Origin: Achromobacter sp. B7
GTDB taxonomy: Bacteria; Pseudomonadota; Gammaproteobacteria; Burkholderiales; Burkholderiaceae_B
NCBI RefSeq assembly: GCF_003600685.1
Contig: NZ_CP032084.1
Coordinates: 4,030,001-4,094,000 of the forward strand
Length of the DNA stretch: 64,000 nt
Direction of reading: 5' to 3'
Position numbers and translations under genes: made by a program. The notes under the pieces were generated by a model. The model saw nothing but the letters and a program-made list of their open reading frames with translations, was not told the DNA's origin and made no database searches. Below are positions 42,568 to 52,024 of the stretch, piece after piece. Position 1 is the first letter of the stretch. Every line of letters starts with the position of its first letter.

Positions 42568-43781
42568 CCCCCACCATCGCCATCGTTGCCGATGACCTGA
42601 CCGGCTCGGGCGACACCGCCGTGCAGTTCGTGCGCGCCGGCTGGAGCACGCACCTGTCCATCGGCGGCGCCGAGGAAGCGCTGTCCGGCCCGGCCACGGC
42701 CGGCGTCGAAGTGCTGGCGGTCACGACCAACAGCCGCGCCCTGCCCGCCGCCGAGGCCGCCCGCGTCATCGACCAGAACGTGCGCCAGCTGCGCGCGGCC
42801 GGCGTGTCGCGCCTGTACAAGAAGGTGGACTCCACCTTGCGCGGCGCCTTCCAGGCCGAGATCGACGCGGCCCGCCTGGCCTGGGGCCCGGACACGGTGG
42901 CGGTGATCTGCCCCGCCTTTCCCGCCACCGGCCGCACCGTTGAACAAGGCGTGCTGAGGGTGAACGGCAAGCCCGTCACGGAAACGTCCGCCGCGACGGA
43001 CCCGGTCACGCCCGTCACCGAAAGCCATATCCCCACGTTGCTGGGTTGCGCCCACGTCGCGGTGCAAGACGGCGACACGCCGGAAGCGCTGGCCGCGCGC
43101 ATTCGCGAAGCGGGCCACACCGTGGTGGTGGATGCCGCCACGGACGCCGACCTGGAGCGCCTGGCGCGCGCCATCGGCTTGCTGGGCGAACACGCCCTGC
43201 CCGTGGGCGCGGGCGGCCTGGCCGTGCCGCTGGCTCGCGTGTGGGCCGGTGCGGACCAGACGGCGCCCGTCGTCGTCGTGGTCACGTCGCAGCACAGCGC
43301 CGCACGCGCGCAAGCCGCTGCACTGAAGGCGTCGGGCGCCGACACCTGGACGCCCTCGCTGCAACAACTGGCCGACGACGCCGCCTGGCAGGCCTGGACG
43401 CAGCCGCTGTTGCAGGCCCACGCCAAGGCGCCGGCCGACGCCGGCACCGTACTGCTGCTGGCGCCCGAAGGGCAGCTGGACGGCCTGGATTCCGAGAAAG
43501 TCGCCGAACGGCTGGGCAGCCTGGCGGCGCAATTGATCACGGCATCCCGCGCGGCGGGCGTGGTCGCCACGGGTGGCGACGGCGCGCGCAGCGTGCTGGT
43601 GGCGCTGGCCGCGCGCGGCATCGCGCTGGTGGATGAAGTCATGGGCGGCGTGCCTCTTGGCACGCTGACCGGGGGCATGGCCGCGGGCCTGCCCGTGGTG
43701 ACCAAGGCCGGCGGCTTTGGCACCGAAGACGTACTGGTTCGCGCCGTGCGCGCGATCCGCGACAGGAGATTCAAGCGATGA
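42564..43781 (+). CDS. dtnK: Four-carbon acid sugar kinase (DUF1537, D-threonate kinase-like), TTG start
   Basis: A 405-residue DUF1537-family kinase. The N-terminus IAIVADDLTGSGDTAVQFVR carries the conserved DDLTG motif, followed by YKKVDSTLRGAFQAEIDAA. The C-terminal half has the nucleotide-binding segment VVATGGDGARSVLVAL and PLGTLTGGMAAGLPVVTKAG, FGTEDVL. The start is a TTG at 42564 overlapping the permease stop as TTGA, with GGAGAGG upstream. Work on this family (D-threonate and D-erythronate catabolism) showed 4-phosphorylation of the acid sugar as the first step. Neighbouring pdxA2 supplies the second step. Confidence 0.9.
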   Translation: MTPTIAIVADDLTGSGDTAVQFVRAGWSTHLSIGGAEEALSGPATAGVEVLAVTTNSRALPAAEAARVIDQNVRQLRAAGVSRLYKKVDSTLRGAFQAEIDAARLAWGPDTVAVICPAFPATGRTVEQGVLRVNGKPVTETSAATDPVTPVTESHIPTLLGCAHVAVQDGDTPEALAARIREAGHTVVVDAATDADLERLARAIGLLGEHALPVGAGGLAVPLARVWAGADQTAPVVVVVTSQHSAARAQAAALKASGADTWTPSLQQLADDAAWQAWTQPLLQAHAKAPADAGTVLLLAPEGQLDGLDSEKVAERLGSLAAQLITASRAAGVVATGGDGARSVLVALAARGIALVDEVMGGVPLGTLTGGMAAGLPVVTKAGGFGTEDVLVRAVRAIRDRRFKR

Positions 43782-44830
43782 CACAACCTCAATCAAACAA
43801 GCTGCCGCTGTTGGCCGTCACCCTGGGCGACGTGGCCGGCATCGGGCCGGAAATCACGGCCAAGATGCTGATGGGCCATGACGAACTGCGCCAAAAGGCC
43901 CGCCTGCTGGTGGTGGGCGATGTGGACGTGATGGTCAACGCGGTGCGCGGCCTGGGCGGCGACCCCGCCATCGTGCGCAAGCTGGACCGCGCGGCCGACT
44001 GTACCAATGCCCCCGGCACCATCGAAGTGCTGCAAGCCGGCCCGTCGCTGGCCCACGTCAAGTTGGGCGAAATCAGCGCCGACGCGGGCGACGGTTCGGT
44101 GCGTTTCGTGACCACGGCCTGCGCCCTGGCGCGCGCCGGCGAAGTCGACGGCATCGTCACCGCGCCGCTGAACAAGGCCGCGATGCACGCCGCCGGCCAC
44201 AAGTGGCCCGGCCACACCGAACTGCTGGCGCACGAGTTCGGCGTCAAGACGTTCTCGCTGGTGCTGTCGGCCGGCGACCTCTACATTTTCCACGCCACCA
44301 CGCACGTATCGCTGCGCCAGGCCATCGACGATCTGACGCCCACGCGCATGCGCGCCGTGCTGCGTCTGGCGGGCTCGTTCGCCAAGGCGCTGGGCCGTGG
44401 CGACCAGCCGGTGGCCGTGTCGGGCCTGAACCCGCACGCCGGTGAAAACGGCATCTTCGGCAGCGAAGACGCCGACATCCTGGCCCCGGCCGTGGCCGAA
44501 GCCAACGCGGCCGGCATCCTGGCCGCCGGCCCGATCCCCGCCGACGCCCTGTTCCCGCAAGCCGTTCGCGGCAAGTGGCAGTTCGTGATTGCCTGCTATC
44601 ACGACCAAGGGCACGCGCCGTTCAAGGCCGTGTATGGCGATGACGGCGTCAACATCACCGTCGGCCTGCCCGTCGTGCGCGTGTCCGTGGACCACGGCAC
44701 CGCGTTCGACATCGCCGGCAAGGGCATCGCGCGCGAAGACAGCCTGATCCTGGCCGCCGAGCGCGCCGCGCACCTGGCCCCGGGCTGGACGCATGTATGG
44801 GAAACTGCGCGGGCACAAACCGGAGGTTGA
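43778..44830 (+). CDS. pdxA2: 4-phospho-D-threonate 3-dehydrogenase (PdxA2 family)
   Basis: A 350-residue member of the PdxA family. Family phrases: LAVTLGDVAGIGPEITAKML, GIVTAPLNKAAMHAAGHKWP with GHTELLAHEFG, GLNPHAGENGIFGSED and CYHDQGHAPFKAVYGDDGVN, which supply the metal-binding histidines. In the DUF1537 pathway this enzyme oxidises and decarboxylates 4-phospho-D-threonate to dihydroxyacetone phosphate. The operon context makes this more likely than a role in vitamin B6 synthesis. It overlaps the kinase gene as ATGA. Confidence 0.92.
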   Translation: MTQPQSNKLPLLAVTLGDVAGIGPEITAKMLMGHDELRQKARLLVVGDVDVMVNAVRGLGGDPAIVRKLDRAADCTNAPGTIEVLQAGPSLAHVKLGEISADAGDGSVRFVTTACALARAGEVDGIVTAPLNKAAMHAAGHKWPGHTELLAHEFGVKTFSLVLSAGDLYIFHATTHVSLRQAIDDLTPTRMRAVLRLAGSFAKALGRGDQPVAVSGLNPHAGENGIFGSEDADILAPAVAEANAAGILAAGPIPADALFPQAVRGKWQFVIACYHDQGHAPFKAVYGDDGVNITVGLPVVRVSVDHGTAFDIAGKGIAREDSLILAAERAAHLAPGWTHVWETARAQTGG

Positions 44831-44835
44831 TTTCC

Positions 44836-45825
44836 ATGGCGCCCGCCACGCACGACGCACTGCCCGTTCTTGATCGCTCTGGCGATACCCCGCTGCACGC
44901 CCAGGTGGCGGCCTTGCTGCGGGGCTTTATCCGGACGAACAAGCTGGCGGCGGGCGCCGTGCTGCCCAGCGAAGCCGCGCTGTGCGTACGCTTTGGCGTG
45001 GCGCGCAGCGTGGTCCGCCAGGCGCTGGCCGCGCTAGCCACCGAAGGCTTGATCCAACGCGAAAGCGGGCGCCCGGCAACGGTTGCCGCGCCGCAGGAAC
45101 ATCGCCGGCTGGTGCAGCGGTCCACCGGGCTGTACGAACAATTCGCGCAGTCCGGCGTGGCCTTGCAGACGCGCGTGCTGGCGTTCGCGCGGGCCGAACC
45201 GCCCGCCGACGTGGCGGCGTTTTTTGGCACCACGCAATTACTGATGCTGGAACGCTTGCGTCATGTGGCCGACGCGCCGCTGGCGTATGTGCGTACGTGG
45301 CTGCCGGCTGACGCCGTGCCCGGGCTGCGCGCCGACGATCTGGCCGACGCTTCCTTGCATGGCGTGTTGACGCGGCGCTTCGGCCTGCGACCCGGCGCGG
45401 GCCGCAACCAGATCCGCGCCGTGGCCGCCGACGCCAAGCTCGCCAAACTGCTGCACACCCAGACCGGCACGCCGCTGCTGATGTTGCAGGGCCAGGGCAT
45501 GGATCAGCATGATCGTCCCCTGGAGTGGTTCACCACCTGGCATCGCGCCGAGCAGCTGGTGTTCGACGTGGACGTCAGCATGGGCCACGAAAGCGTGCAT
45601 CCGCGTTTGCAGGATGCGCCGGCGGAACGGGCTGAGCCGGCCGAATCGGCCCACTCGGCCAGCGTAGCGAACCTGGCCGACCCGGCCGAGGCGGCCGACG
45701 TCGCCTTCAGGCCCGTGCCCCGGCCCCCGCAAGACGCCACATCGCCGCACGATCCCCTGGCGCGTGCGCAGGCGCTGGTTGCCGAGCTTTCGGCCGAGCT
45801 GGCCCGGCTGCGCGGCCAGGCCTGA
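44836..45825 (+). CDS. GntR-family regulator (HutC/UTRA type) with low-complexity C-terminal tail
   Basis: A 329-residue regulator; GGAGG lies 9 bp before the ATG at 44836. The wHTH (TPLHAQVAALLRGFIRTNKL, LPSEAALCVRFGVARSVVRQ, ALAALATEGLIQRESGRP) is followed by a UTRA ligand domain (LQTRVLAFARAEPPADVAAF to WFTTWHRAEQLVFDVDVS). Residues about 259-298 are an Ala/Glu/Asp-rich tract (APAERAEPAESAHSASVANL), and the final 25 residues can form a helix. HutC regulators are usually near 240 residues, so the tail is an unusual addition. It is the last gene of the acid-sugar operon, 5 bp after pdxA2. It probably binds the GTAC palindromes upstream of the permease. Confidence 0.9.
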   Translation: MAPATHDALPVLDRSGDTPLHAQVAALLRGFIRTNKLAAGAVLPSEAALCVRFGVARSVVRQALAALATEGLIQRESGRPATVAAPQEHRRLVQRSTGLYEQFAQSGVALQTRVLAFARAEPPADVAAFFGTTQLLMLERLRHVADAPLAYVRTWLPADAVPGLRADDLADASLHGVLTRRFGLRPGAGRNQIRAVAADAKLAKLLHTQTGTPLLMLQGQGMDQHDRPLEWFTTWHRAEQLVFDVDVSMGHESVHPRLQDAPAERAEPAESAHSASVANLADPAEAADVAFRPVPRPPQDATSPHDPLARAQALVAELSAELARLRGQA

Positions 45826-45832
45826 CCTCGCC

Positions 45833-46435
45833 CTACAGCAACCCGCAAATCAGCGCCATGTGCGCGTCGCGCCGCGCCGCCAGATCGAAGGGCTCGTCCG
45901 CGCTTGCCAGGATCGCCATGACGATGGCGTGCACCACCGGCGATAGCAACAGCTCGGGGTGCCGCGCCGCCACGCCCCCTTCACACAAGCCGCGCTCACG
46001 CGCCAAGGCCAGCAAGCTGGCGATATCGGCCAGATGGGCGTCGGCCGTCTCTTGCCGCCAACGCCGCGCCAGATGCGGTACTCGCGCGCTTTCGGCCAGG
46101 AGCAGCCGCATGGTGACGATCATGGCCGGGTTGGCCAGGCTGGCGTAAAGATGGTCCACCAGGCGTTCCGCCAATTGCCGGACCGACGCCGAGGCCTCGA
46201 CGATGGCGCGCGCGTCCAGGCGGGCCGGGGTCAGGTGACGTTCCAGCAGCGCGCGAAAGACCTGTTCCTTGCTGGAAAAATGGGCGTACAGGCCGCCCTT
46301 GGACAAACCGGCCCGCAGCGCGATGTCTTCCATGCGCGCCCCCTCGTAACCCGCCGCCGAGAATTCCTGTAGCGCGGCATCCAGAATCTGCCCCGTCCGC
46401 ACCGTGGGAGGCAGACGCTGGCGTTGCGTACGCAT
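45833..46435 (-). CDS. TetR-family regulator of the adjacent efflux operon
   Basis: A 200-residue TetR regulator starting at 46435, with AAGGAG 7 bp upstream; the longer frame from 46477 is rejected. The HTH reads TGQILDAALQEFSAAGYEGA, RMEDIALRAGLSKGGLYAHF, SSKEQVFRALLERHL. The C-terminal domain is consistent with drug-binding TetR regulators. It is transcribed divergently from the outer membrane factor/HlyD/RbbA operon, and the shared 199-bp region contains the near-palindrome ACCGACCAGTCAGT. It probably represses the operon and itself. It ends 7 bp from the convergent GntR gene. Confidence 0.9.
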   Translation of the reverse strand: MRTQRQRLPPTVRTGQILDAALQEFSAAGYEGARMEDIALRAGLSKGGLYAHFSSKEQVFRALLERHLTPARLDARAIVEASASVRQLAERLVDHLYASLANPAMIVTMRLLLAESARVPHLARRWRQETADAHLADIASLLALARERGLCEGGVAARHPELLLSPVVHAIVMAILASADEPFDLAARRDAHMALICGLL

Positions 46436-46500
46436 TCGTGGCTCCTTGCGAAATGACGCGCGGCGTAGACGTCGCACGCCGTCCTGCGGCCTTATTAAAA

Positions 46501-46514
46501 ACCGACCAGTCAGT
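46501..46514. promoter_or_regulatory. Candidate TetR operator
   Basis: ACCGAC-CA-GTCAGT is an inverted repeat with one mismatch, of the type bound by AcrR/NalC-like repressors of efflux operons. It lies 66 bp upstream of the TetR start and 120 bp upstream of the efflux operon. Confidence 0.55.
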
Positions 46515-46521
46515 CGCTAGC

Positions 46522-46535
46522 TTGATGTCGATCAA
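46522..46535. promoter_or_regulatory. Perfect FNR/Anr-type box (TTGAT-N4-ATCAA)
   Basis: TTGATGTCGATCAA matches the FNR consensus at all ten specified positions, and the flanking C and G extend the palindrome to 16 bp. It lies 99 bp before the outer membrane factor start codon. Confidence 0.75.
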
Positions 46536-46634
46536 GGATTCGCCGCTACGCGCCGGGCAAAATAGACTCCGTGAAGACGCCACGGTTACCGCCGTCGGAC
46601 GTAAGGCTTCCATTGACGCGATGGAGAACGACAC

Positions 46635-48119
46635 ATGACTCGCCGTCCGGTTTCGGCATGGAACGCTGCCCGCCTGGCGCCGGCCGCCCTGGCCGTGCTG
46701 CTGGCGCAGGGTTGCGTGTCCATGGCCCCGCCCTACCAACGCCCCGCCCTGCCAGTGGCCGCCACCTGGGCCACCCCGCCATCCAATGAACCGAATGCAG
46801 AGTTGAACGCCGCCCGCGTGGGCTGGCGCAGCTATTTTTCGGACCCGGTTCTGCAAGGCCTGATCGACGAAGCGCTGACCAACAACCGCGACCTGCGCCA
46901 GGCCCTGCTGCGCGTGGAAGAAGCGCGCGCGCTGTACGGCATCCAGCGGTCGGACCAGTTTCCGACCTTGGGCGTGCAGGCCACGGGCACCCGTTCGCGC
47001 ACGCCGGCGGACCTGAACCTGACGGGTCGGCCCGTGGTGGCCAACCAGTACCAGGCCGGTGTCGGCATGGCCACCTGGGAGCTGGATTTCTGGGGTCGCG
47101 TGCGCAGCCTGAAAGACGCCGCGCTGGAAAACTACCTGGCGTCCGATGCCGCCGCGCGGGCCGTCACCTTGTCCCTGATTGCGCAGGTGGCGGACAGCTA
47201 CCTGTCGCTACGTGAACTGGACGAACGGCTGGCGCTCACCCGCCAGACCATCGCCTCGCGCGAAGAATCCCTGCGCATCTTCCGCCGCCGCTACGAAGTC
47301 GGCGCCATCGCCAAGCTGGACCTGACCCAGGTGGAAACGCTGTGGCAGCAGGCCCGCGCGCTGGGCGCCGAACTGGAACAGGCGCGCGCCACGCAGGCGC
47401 ACGCGCTGGAACTGCTGGTGGGCAAGCCGCTGAACCTGCCGCTGCCTCGCACCGGCCTGAACGATGTGGCCGTGATGCGCGACCTGCCCGCCGGGCTGCC
47501 GTCCGACCTCTTGACGCAGCGCCCCGACATTGTGGCGGCCGAACATCAGCTGCGGGCGGCCAACGCCAATATTGGCGCGGCGCGCGCCGCCTTCTTTCCC
47601 CGCATTACGTTGACCGGCGCCTTCGGCAGCGCCAGCGCCGAACTCAACGGCCTGTTCGGCGGCGGCAGTGGCGCCTGGACCTTTACGCCCAGCCTGGACC
47701 TGCCGATCTTTGACGCCGGCCGGCGCAGCGCCAACCTGGACCTGGCCGAGATACGCCGCGACCAGGCCGTCGCGAACTACGAACAAACCATCCAGAGCGC
47801 GTTCAGGGACGTGTCCGACGCGTTGGCCGCGCGCCGCTGGCTGGCCGAACAGGTGCAGGTGTTGCGCGCCACCGTGGCCGCGCAAAGCGAACGCGCCAGG
47901 CTCGCCAAGCTGCGCTACGACCATGGCGCGTCGCCCTACCTGGAAGTGCTGGACGCGCAGCGCGACCTGCTGGCCGCGCAGCAGGCGCTGGCGCAGACGC
48001 GCCGCGCCCTGCTATCGGCGCGCGTCGGCCTGTACGCCGCGCTGGGAGGCGGCACGCAGGCGGGCGTGTCGGCAGCCGGCCCTGACGGCGCGGCAACTCA
48101 AGCGCCCGCCCCGCAATAA
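46635..48119 (+). CDS. Efflux outer membrane factor lipoprotein (OprM/NodT family)
   Basis: A 494-residue TolC-like channel protein. The signal peptide ends in a lipobox (VLLAQGC, Cys near residue 27), so it should be lipid-anchored like OprM. Two OEP repeats are visible: [20 protein letters not shown] and [20 protein letters not shown] with [20 protein letters not shown] and [20 protein letters not shown]. It is the first gene of the operon and should form the outer membrane exit for the HlyD/RbbA/ABC-2 pump encoded next. The phrase [19 protein letters not shown] is a conserved NodT-family signature. Confidence 0.95.
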   Translation: MTRRPVSAWNAARLAPAALAVLLAQGCVSMAPPYQRPALPVAATWATPPSNEPNAELNAARVGWRSYFSDPVLQGLIDEALTNNRDLRQALLRVEEARALYGIQRSDQFPTLGVQATGTRSRTPADLNLTGRPVVANQYQAGVGMATWELDFWGRVRSLKDAALENYLASDAAARAVTLSLIAQVADSYLSLRELDERLALTRQTIASREESLRIFRRRYEVGAIAKLDLTQVETLWQQARALGAELEQARATQAHALELLVGKPLNLPLPRTGLNDVAVMRDLPAGLPSDLLTQRPDIVAAEHQLRAANANIGAARAAFFPRITLTGAFGSASAELNGLFGGGSGAWTFTPSLDLPIFDAGRRSANLDLAEIRRDQAVANYEQTIQSAFRDVSDALAARRWLAEQVQVLRATVAAQSERARLAKLRYDHGASPYLEVLDAQRDLLAAQQALAQTRRALLSARVGLYAALGGGTQAGVSAAGPDGAATQAPAPQ

Positions 48120-48135
48120 CAACAGGACAAAAACC

Positions 48136-49203
48136 ATGAAGCTGCCCACCCGAAAACTGATACCCGTCGTGCTCGTGTTGGCCGTGGCCGTTGCCGCGTA
48201 CACCGGCTGGCGCATGCTGGCCGACAACGGCCCGGGAGAAGGCTTCATCAGCGGCAACGGGCGTATCGAAGCCACGGAGATCGACGTCGCCACCAAGCTG
48301 GCCGGCCGCGTACAAGAGGTGCTGGTGGCCGAAGGAGACTTCGTCACCGCGGGCCAGGCGTTGGCGCGCATGCAGATCGATACGCTCAATGCCCAGCGCG
48401 AGGAAGCCCGTGCCCAGCATCAGCAAGCCATCAACAACGCCGCCAGCGCCAGCGCGCAGATCGCCCAGCGCGAAAGCGACAAGCTGGCCGCCGAAGCCGT
48501 GGTGGTGCAACGCGAAAGCGAGCTGGACGCGGCCCGCCGACGCTTGGCCCGATCGGAAACCTTGTCCAAGGAAGGCGCCTCGTCCATCCAGGAACTGGAC
48601 GACGACCGGGCCCGCGTCCGCAGCGCCCAGGCGGCGGTGAATGCCGCGCGCGCGCAAGTGAACGCCGCGCAGGCTGCCATCCAGGCAGCGCGCGCGGCGC
48701 AGGTGGGCGCGCAGTCGGCAGTGAACGCGGCGCTGGCCACCATCGCGCGTATCGACGCCGACATCACCGACAGCGAACTGCGCGCGCCGCGCGCCGGCCG
48801 CGTCCAGTACCTGGTGGCCCAACCCGGCGAAGTACTGGGCGCTGGCGGCAAGGTGCTGAACATGGTGGACCTGGCCGACGTCTACATGACGTTCTTCCTG
48901 CCGGAGCGGGCGGCCGGCCGCGTGGCCTTGGGCCAGGACGTGCGCATCATTCTGGACGCCGCGCCGCAATACGTCATACCGGCCAAGGTATCCTTCGTGG
49001 CCAGCACCGCGCAGTTCACGCCTAAAACCGTGGAGACGGCCTCCGAGCGGCAAAAGCTGATGTTCCGCGTCAAGGCGCAGATCGATCCCAAACTGCTGCA
49101 ACAGCATTTGCAGCAGGTCAAGACCGGCGTGCCCGGTGTTGCCTGGCTGAAGCTGGACGCTGATGCCGCGTGGCCCGCCAACCTGGAAGTCAAGGTGCCC
49201 TGA
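48136..49203 (+). CDS. yhiI: HlyD-family membrane fusion protein (YhiI-like)
   Basis: A 355-residue periplasmic adaptor with one N-terminal membrane segment ([20 protein letters not shown]). A lipoyl half-motif ([20 protein letters not shown]) is followed by a long alpha-hairpin rich in Ala/Gln/Arg (about residues 85-210), the second lipoyl half ([20 protein letters not shown]) and a beta-barrel domain ([20 protein letters not shown]). It links the inner membrane ABC pump to the outer membrane factor. The order HlyD, RbbA-type ATPase/permease, ABC-2 permease matches E. coli yhiI-rbbA-yhhJ. Its stop overlaps the next start (TGATG). Confidence 0.94.
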   Translation: MKLPTRKLIPVVLVLAVAVAAYTGWRMLADNGPGEGFISGNGRIEATEIDVATKLAGRVQEVLVAEGDFVTAGQALARMQIDTLNAQREEARAQHQQAINNAASASAQIAQRESDKLAAEAVVVQRESELDAARRRLARSETLSKEGASSIQELDDDRARVRSAQAAVNAARAQVNAAQAAIQAARAAQVGAQSAVNAALATIARIDADITDSELRAPRAGRVQYLVAQPGEVLGAGGKVLNMVDLADVYMTFFLPERAAGRVALGQDVRIILDAAPQYVIPAKVSFVASTAQFTPKTVETASERQKLMFRVKAQIDPKLLQQHLQQVKTGVPGVAWLKLDADAAWPANLEVKVP

Positions 49204-52022
49204 TGGACACGCCCACGACGGCCCCCGCCGCCGAGCCCACCCGCGCGGTGGTCACGCTGGCGGACGTGAGCCTGCGCTACGGCAAGACCCTTGCACTGGA
49301 CGCCATCACGCTGGACATTCCCGCCGGCCGCATGGTGGGCCTGATCGGCCCGGACGGCGTGGGCAAGTCCAGCCTGCTGGCGCTTATCGCCGGCTCGCGC
49401 GCCGTTCAGACCGGCACGGTGAACGTGCTGGGTGGCGACATGGCCAGCAAGCGTCATCGCGACGCCGTCTGCCCCCGCATCGCCTACATGCCACAGGGCC
49501 TGGGCAAGAACCTGTACCCGACGCTGTCGGTGGAAGAGAACCTGCAATTTTTTGCGCGCTTGTTCGGCCATGGCGAAGCCGAGCGCCGCCGCCGTATCGA
49601 TAGCCTGACGCGCAGCACCGGCCTGGCCGCGTTCCTGTCGCGGCCGGCCGGCAAGCTGTCGGGCGGCATGAAGCAAAAGCTGGGCCTGTGCTGCGCGCTG
49701 ATCCACGACCCCGACCTGCTGATCCTGGACGAACCGACGACCGGCGTCGACCCGCTGGCGCGCGCGCAGTTCTGGGACCTGATCAACGACATCCGCCGCG
49801 AACGCCGCGGCATGAGCGTCATCGTGGCAACCGCCTACATGGACGAGGCGCAGCGTTTTGACTGGCTTATCGCCATGGACGAAGGCCGCGTGCTGGCGAC
49901 CGGCACGCCCGCCCAGCTGCAACAACGCACCGGCGCCGACTCGCTGGAGGCCGCCTTCATTGCCCTGTTGCCCGAAGCCAAGCGGCGCGGCCACAAGCCC
50001 GTGCAGATCACGCCACTGGCGCTGGACGACAACGCCCCCATCGCCATCGAGGCGCGCGACCTGACCATGCGCTTCGGCGATTTCGTGGCTGTGGACCATG
50101 TGAACTTTCGCATCCGCCAAGGCGAGATCTTTGGGTTCCTGGGATCGAACGGCTGCGGCAAATCCACCACCATGAAGATGCTGACGGGCCTGTTGCCGGC
50201 CAGCGAAGGCCAGGCCTGGCTGTTCGGCACCGAGGTCGACCCGCGCAACATCGATACGCGGCGCCGGGTCGGCTATATGTCGCAAGCGTTCTCGTTATAC
50301 GGGGAACTGACCGTGCGCCAGAACCTGGTGCTGCACGCCCGGCTGTTCCATGTGCCCGAAGCCGATATCCCCGCCCGCATGAACGAAATGGTGGCGCGCT
50401 TCGACCTGACCGACGTGCTGGATGCGTTGCCCGAGAAGCTGCCGATGGGCGTGCGCCAGCGCCTGTCTCTGGCGGTGGCCATGGTGCACAAACCCGAGCT
50501 GCTGATTCTGGACGAGCCGACCTCGGGCGTGGACCCCGTGGCCCGCGACAATTTCTGGCGCCTTCTGATTTCGCTGGCGCGCGAGGACCGGGTCACGATC
50601 TTTATTTCCACCCACTTCATGAACGAGGCCCAGCGCTGCGATCGGATGTCGCTGATGCACGCAGGCAAGGTGCTGGTCAGTGCCTCGCCCGCCGACATCA
50701 TCCGGATGCGCGGCGCCAAGACGCTGGAAGAGGCCTTCATCGCCTATCTGATCGACGCCGGTGCGGGCACGCGGCCCGCCCCGCCAGCCACCCCGCCAGC
50801 CACCGACACACCGGCGCCCGCCTGCCCGGCGCAAGACACGAGTGCATCGCCGGAAAGCACCACCACGCATCCCCAAACGCGCGCTGCCACGCAGCGTGGC
50901 TTCAACCTGCAACGGATGATCAGCTACCTGTGGCGCGAGACGCTGGAACTTCGCCGCGACCCGGTGCGCGCCACACTGGCCCTGGCCGGCTCGCTGCTGC
51001 TGATGTTCGTCATCGGCTTTGGCATCAGCCTGGACGTGGAAGACCTGCGCTATGGCGTCATGGACCGCGACCAGACCAGCCTGAGCCAGAACTACGCCTT
51101 GAACCTGTCGGGCTCGCGCTACTTCATCGAGCAGCCGCCCATTGCCAGCTACCAGGACATGGATGCCCGCATGCGCAGCGGCGAGCTGTCCCTGGCCATC
51201 GAGATCCCGCAGGGCTTCGCCCGCGATGTCGAACGCGGGCGCAACGCGCAGATCGGCGTCTGGATCGATGGCGCCATGCCGCAACGCGCCGAGACCATAC
51301 GGGGATACGTGCAGGGCATGCACCAGGGCTGGCTGCAACAACAGGCGCGCGAACGGCTGGGCAGCGCGGCCGCGCCGCAGATCAGCATCGAAACGCGCTT
51401 TCGCTACAACCCGGACGTGCGCAGCCTTCCGGCCATGGTGCCGGCCGTGATCCCGCTGTTGCTGCTGATGATGCCGGCCATGCTGACGGCGCTGGCCGTC
51501 GTGCGCGAGAAAGAACTGGGGTCGATCATCAACCTGTACGTCACGCCGGTCACACGGCTGGAGTTCCTGCTGGGCAAGCAGCTGCCTTACGTGGCGCTGG
51601 CGATGCTTAACTTTCTGCTCATGACGCTGCTGGCGGTAACCGTTTTCGGCGTGCCCATCACCGGCAGTTTCACGACCTTGCTGGCCGCCGCGCTGATCTA
51701 CAACGTGGTGGCGACTGCCATCGGCTTGCTGGCCTCGACCTTCACGCGCAGCCAGATCGCGGCGCTGTTCTTCACCATGATCGGCACGCTGGTGCCGGCG
51801 GTGCAGTTTGCCGGGCTGCTCAATCCGGTGTCGTCGCTGGAAGGCGTGGGCCGTTTGATCGGGCAGGTCTATCCGGCCACCCACATGCTGACCATCAGCC
51901 GTGGCGTGTTCAGCAAAGGGCTGGACTTTGCCAGCTTGCAGGGCTCGTTCTGGCCGCTGCTGCTGGCGATACCCGTGATCCTGGGCGCGTCGGTGCTGCT
52001 ACTGAAAAAGCAGGAGGCCTGA
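49203..52022 (+). CDS. rbbA: ABC transporter with two ATPase domains fused to an ABC-2 permease (RbbA-like)
   Basis: A 939-residue protein. NBD1: Walker [11 protein letters not shown], signature [11 protein letters not shown], Walker [17 protein letters not shown]2: Walker [15 protein letters not shown], signature region [12 protein letters not shown], Walker [15 protein letters not shown] Pro/Thr/Ala-rich linker (about residues 520-560) leads to an ABC-2 permease domain with a first membrane segment [20 protein letters not shown], a large periplasmic loop and five further segments near the C-terminus. The start at 49203 overlaps the HlyD stop. The E. coli namesake was described as ribosome-associated, but this operon context points to export. 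The exported substrate is unknown. Confidence 0.93.
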   Translation: MDTPTTAPAAEPTRAVVTLADVSLRYGKTLALDAITLDIPAGRMVGLIGPDGVGKSSLLALIAGSRAVQTGTVNVLGGDMASKRHRDAVCPRIAYMPQGLGKNLYPTLSVEENLQFFARLFGHGEAERRRRIDSLTRSTGLAAFLSRPAGKLSGGMKQKLGLCCALIHDPDLLILDEPTTGVDPLARAQFWDLINDIRRERRGMSVIVATAYMDEAQRFDWLIAMDEGRVLATGTPAQLQQRTGADSLEAAFIALLPEAKRRGHKPVQITPLALDDNAPIAIEARDLTMRFGDFVAVDHVNFRIRQGEIFGFLGSNGCGKSTTMKMLTGLLPASEGQAWLFGTEVDPRNIDTRRRVGYMSQAFSLYGELTVRQNLVLHARLFHVPEADIPARMNEMVARFDLTDVLDALPEKLPMGVRQRLSLAVAMVHKPELLILDEPTSGVDPVARDNFWRLLISLAREDRVTIFISTHFMNEAQRCDRMSLMHAGKVLVSASPADIIRMRGAKTLEEAFIAYLIDAGAGTRPAPPATPPATDTPAPACPAQDTSASPESTTTHPQTRAATQRGFNLQRMISYLWRETLELRRDPVRATLALAGSLLLMFVIGFGISLDVEDLRYGVMDRDQTSLSQNYALNLSGSRYFIEQPPIASYQDMDARMRSGELSLAIEIPQGFARDVERGRNAQIGVWIDGAMPQRAETIRGYVQGMHQGWLQQQARERLGSAAAPQISIETRFRYNPDVRSLPAMVPAVIPLLLLMMPAMLTALAVVREKELGSIINLYVTPVTRLEFLLGKQLPYVALAMLNFLLMTLLAVTVFGVPITGSFTTLLAAALIYNVVATAIGLLASTFTRSQIAALFFTMIGTLVPAVQFAGLLNPVSSLEGVGRLIGQVYPATHMLTISRGVFSKGLDFASLQGSFWPLLLAIPVILGASVLLLKKQEA

Positions 52023-52024
52023 CC

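Larger units (their letters stand above)
46436..46634. promoter_or_regulatory. Divergent TetR / efflux operon promoter region
   Basis: A 199-bp region holding the TetR-type site (46501-46514) and an FNR-type box (46522-46535), only 7 bp apart. CAAAAT at 46559-46564 is a possible -10 for the rightward operon, which would place the FNR box close to the class II activation position (about -42). Confidence 0.6.

Noticed and set aside
43778..44830. pdxA of pyridoxal phosphate synthesis
   Set aside because: The neighbouring DUF1537 kinase, permease and GntR gene point to the PdxA2 role in acid sugar catabolism.
50440..50475. Apparently degenerate ABC signature ([12 protein letters not shown]) in the second ATPase domain of the RbbA-like protein
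   Set aside because: RbbA/YbhF-type proteins normally have an LP(L/M)G-type sequence here, so it is a family trait and not a defect.
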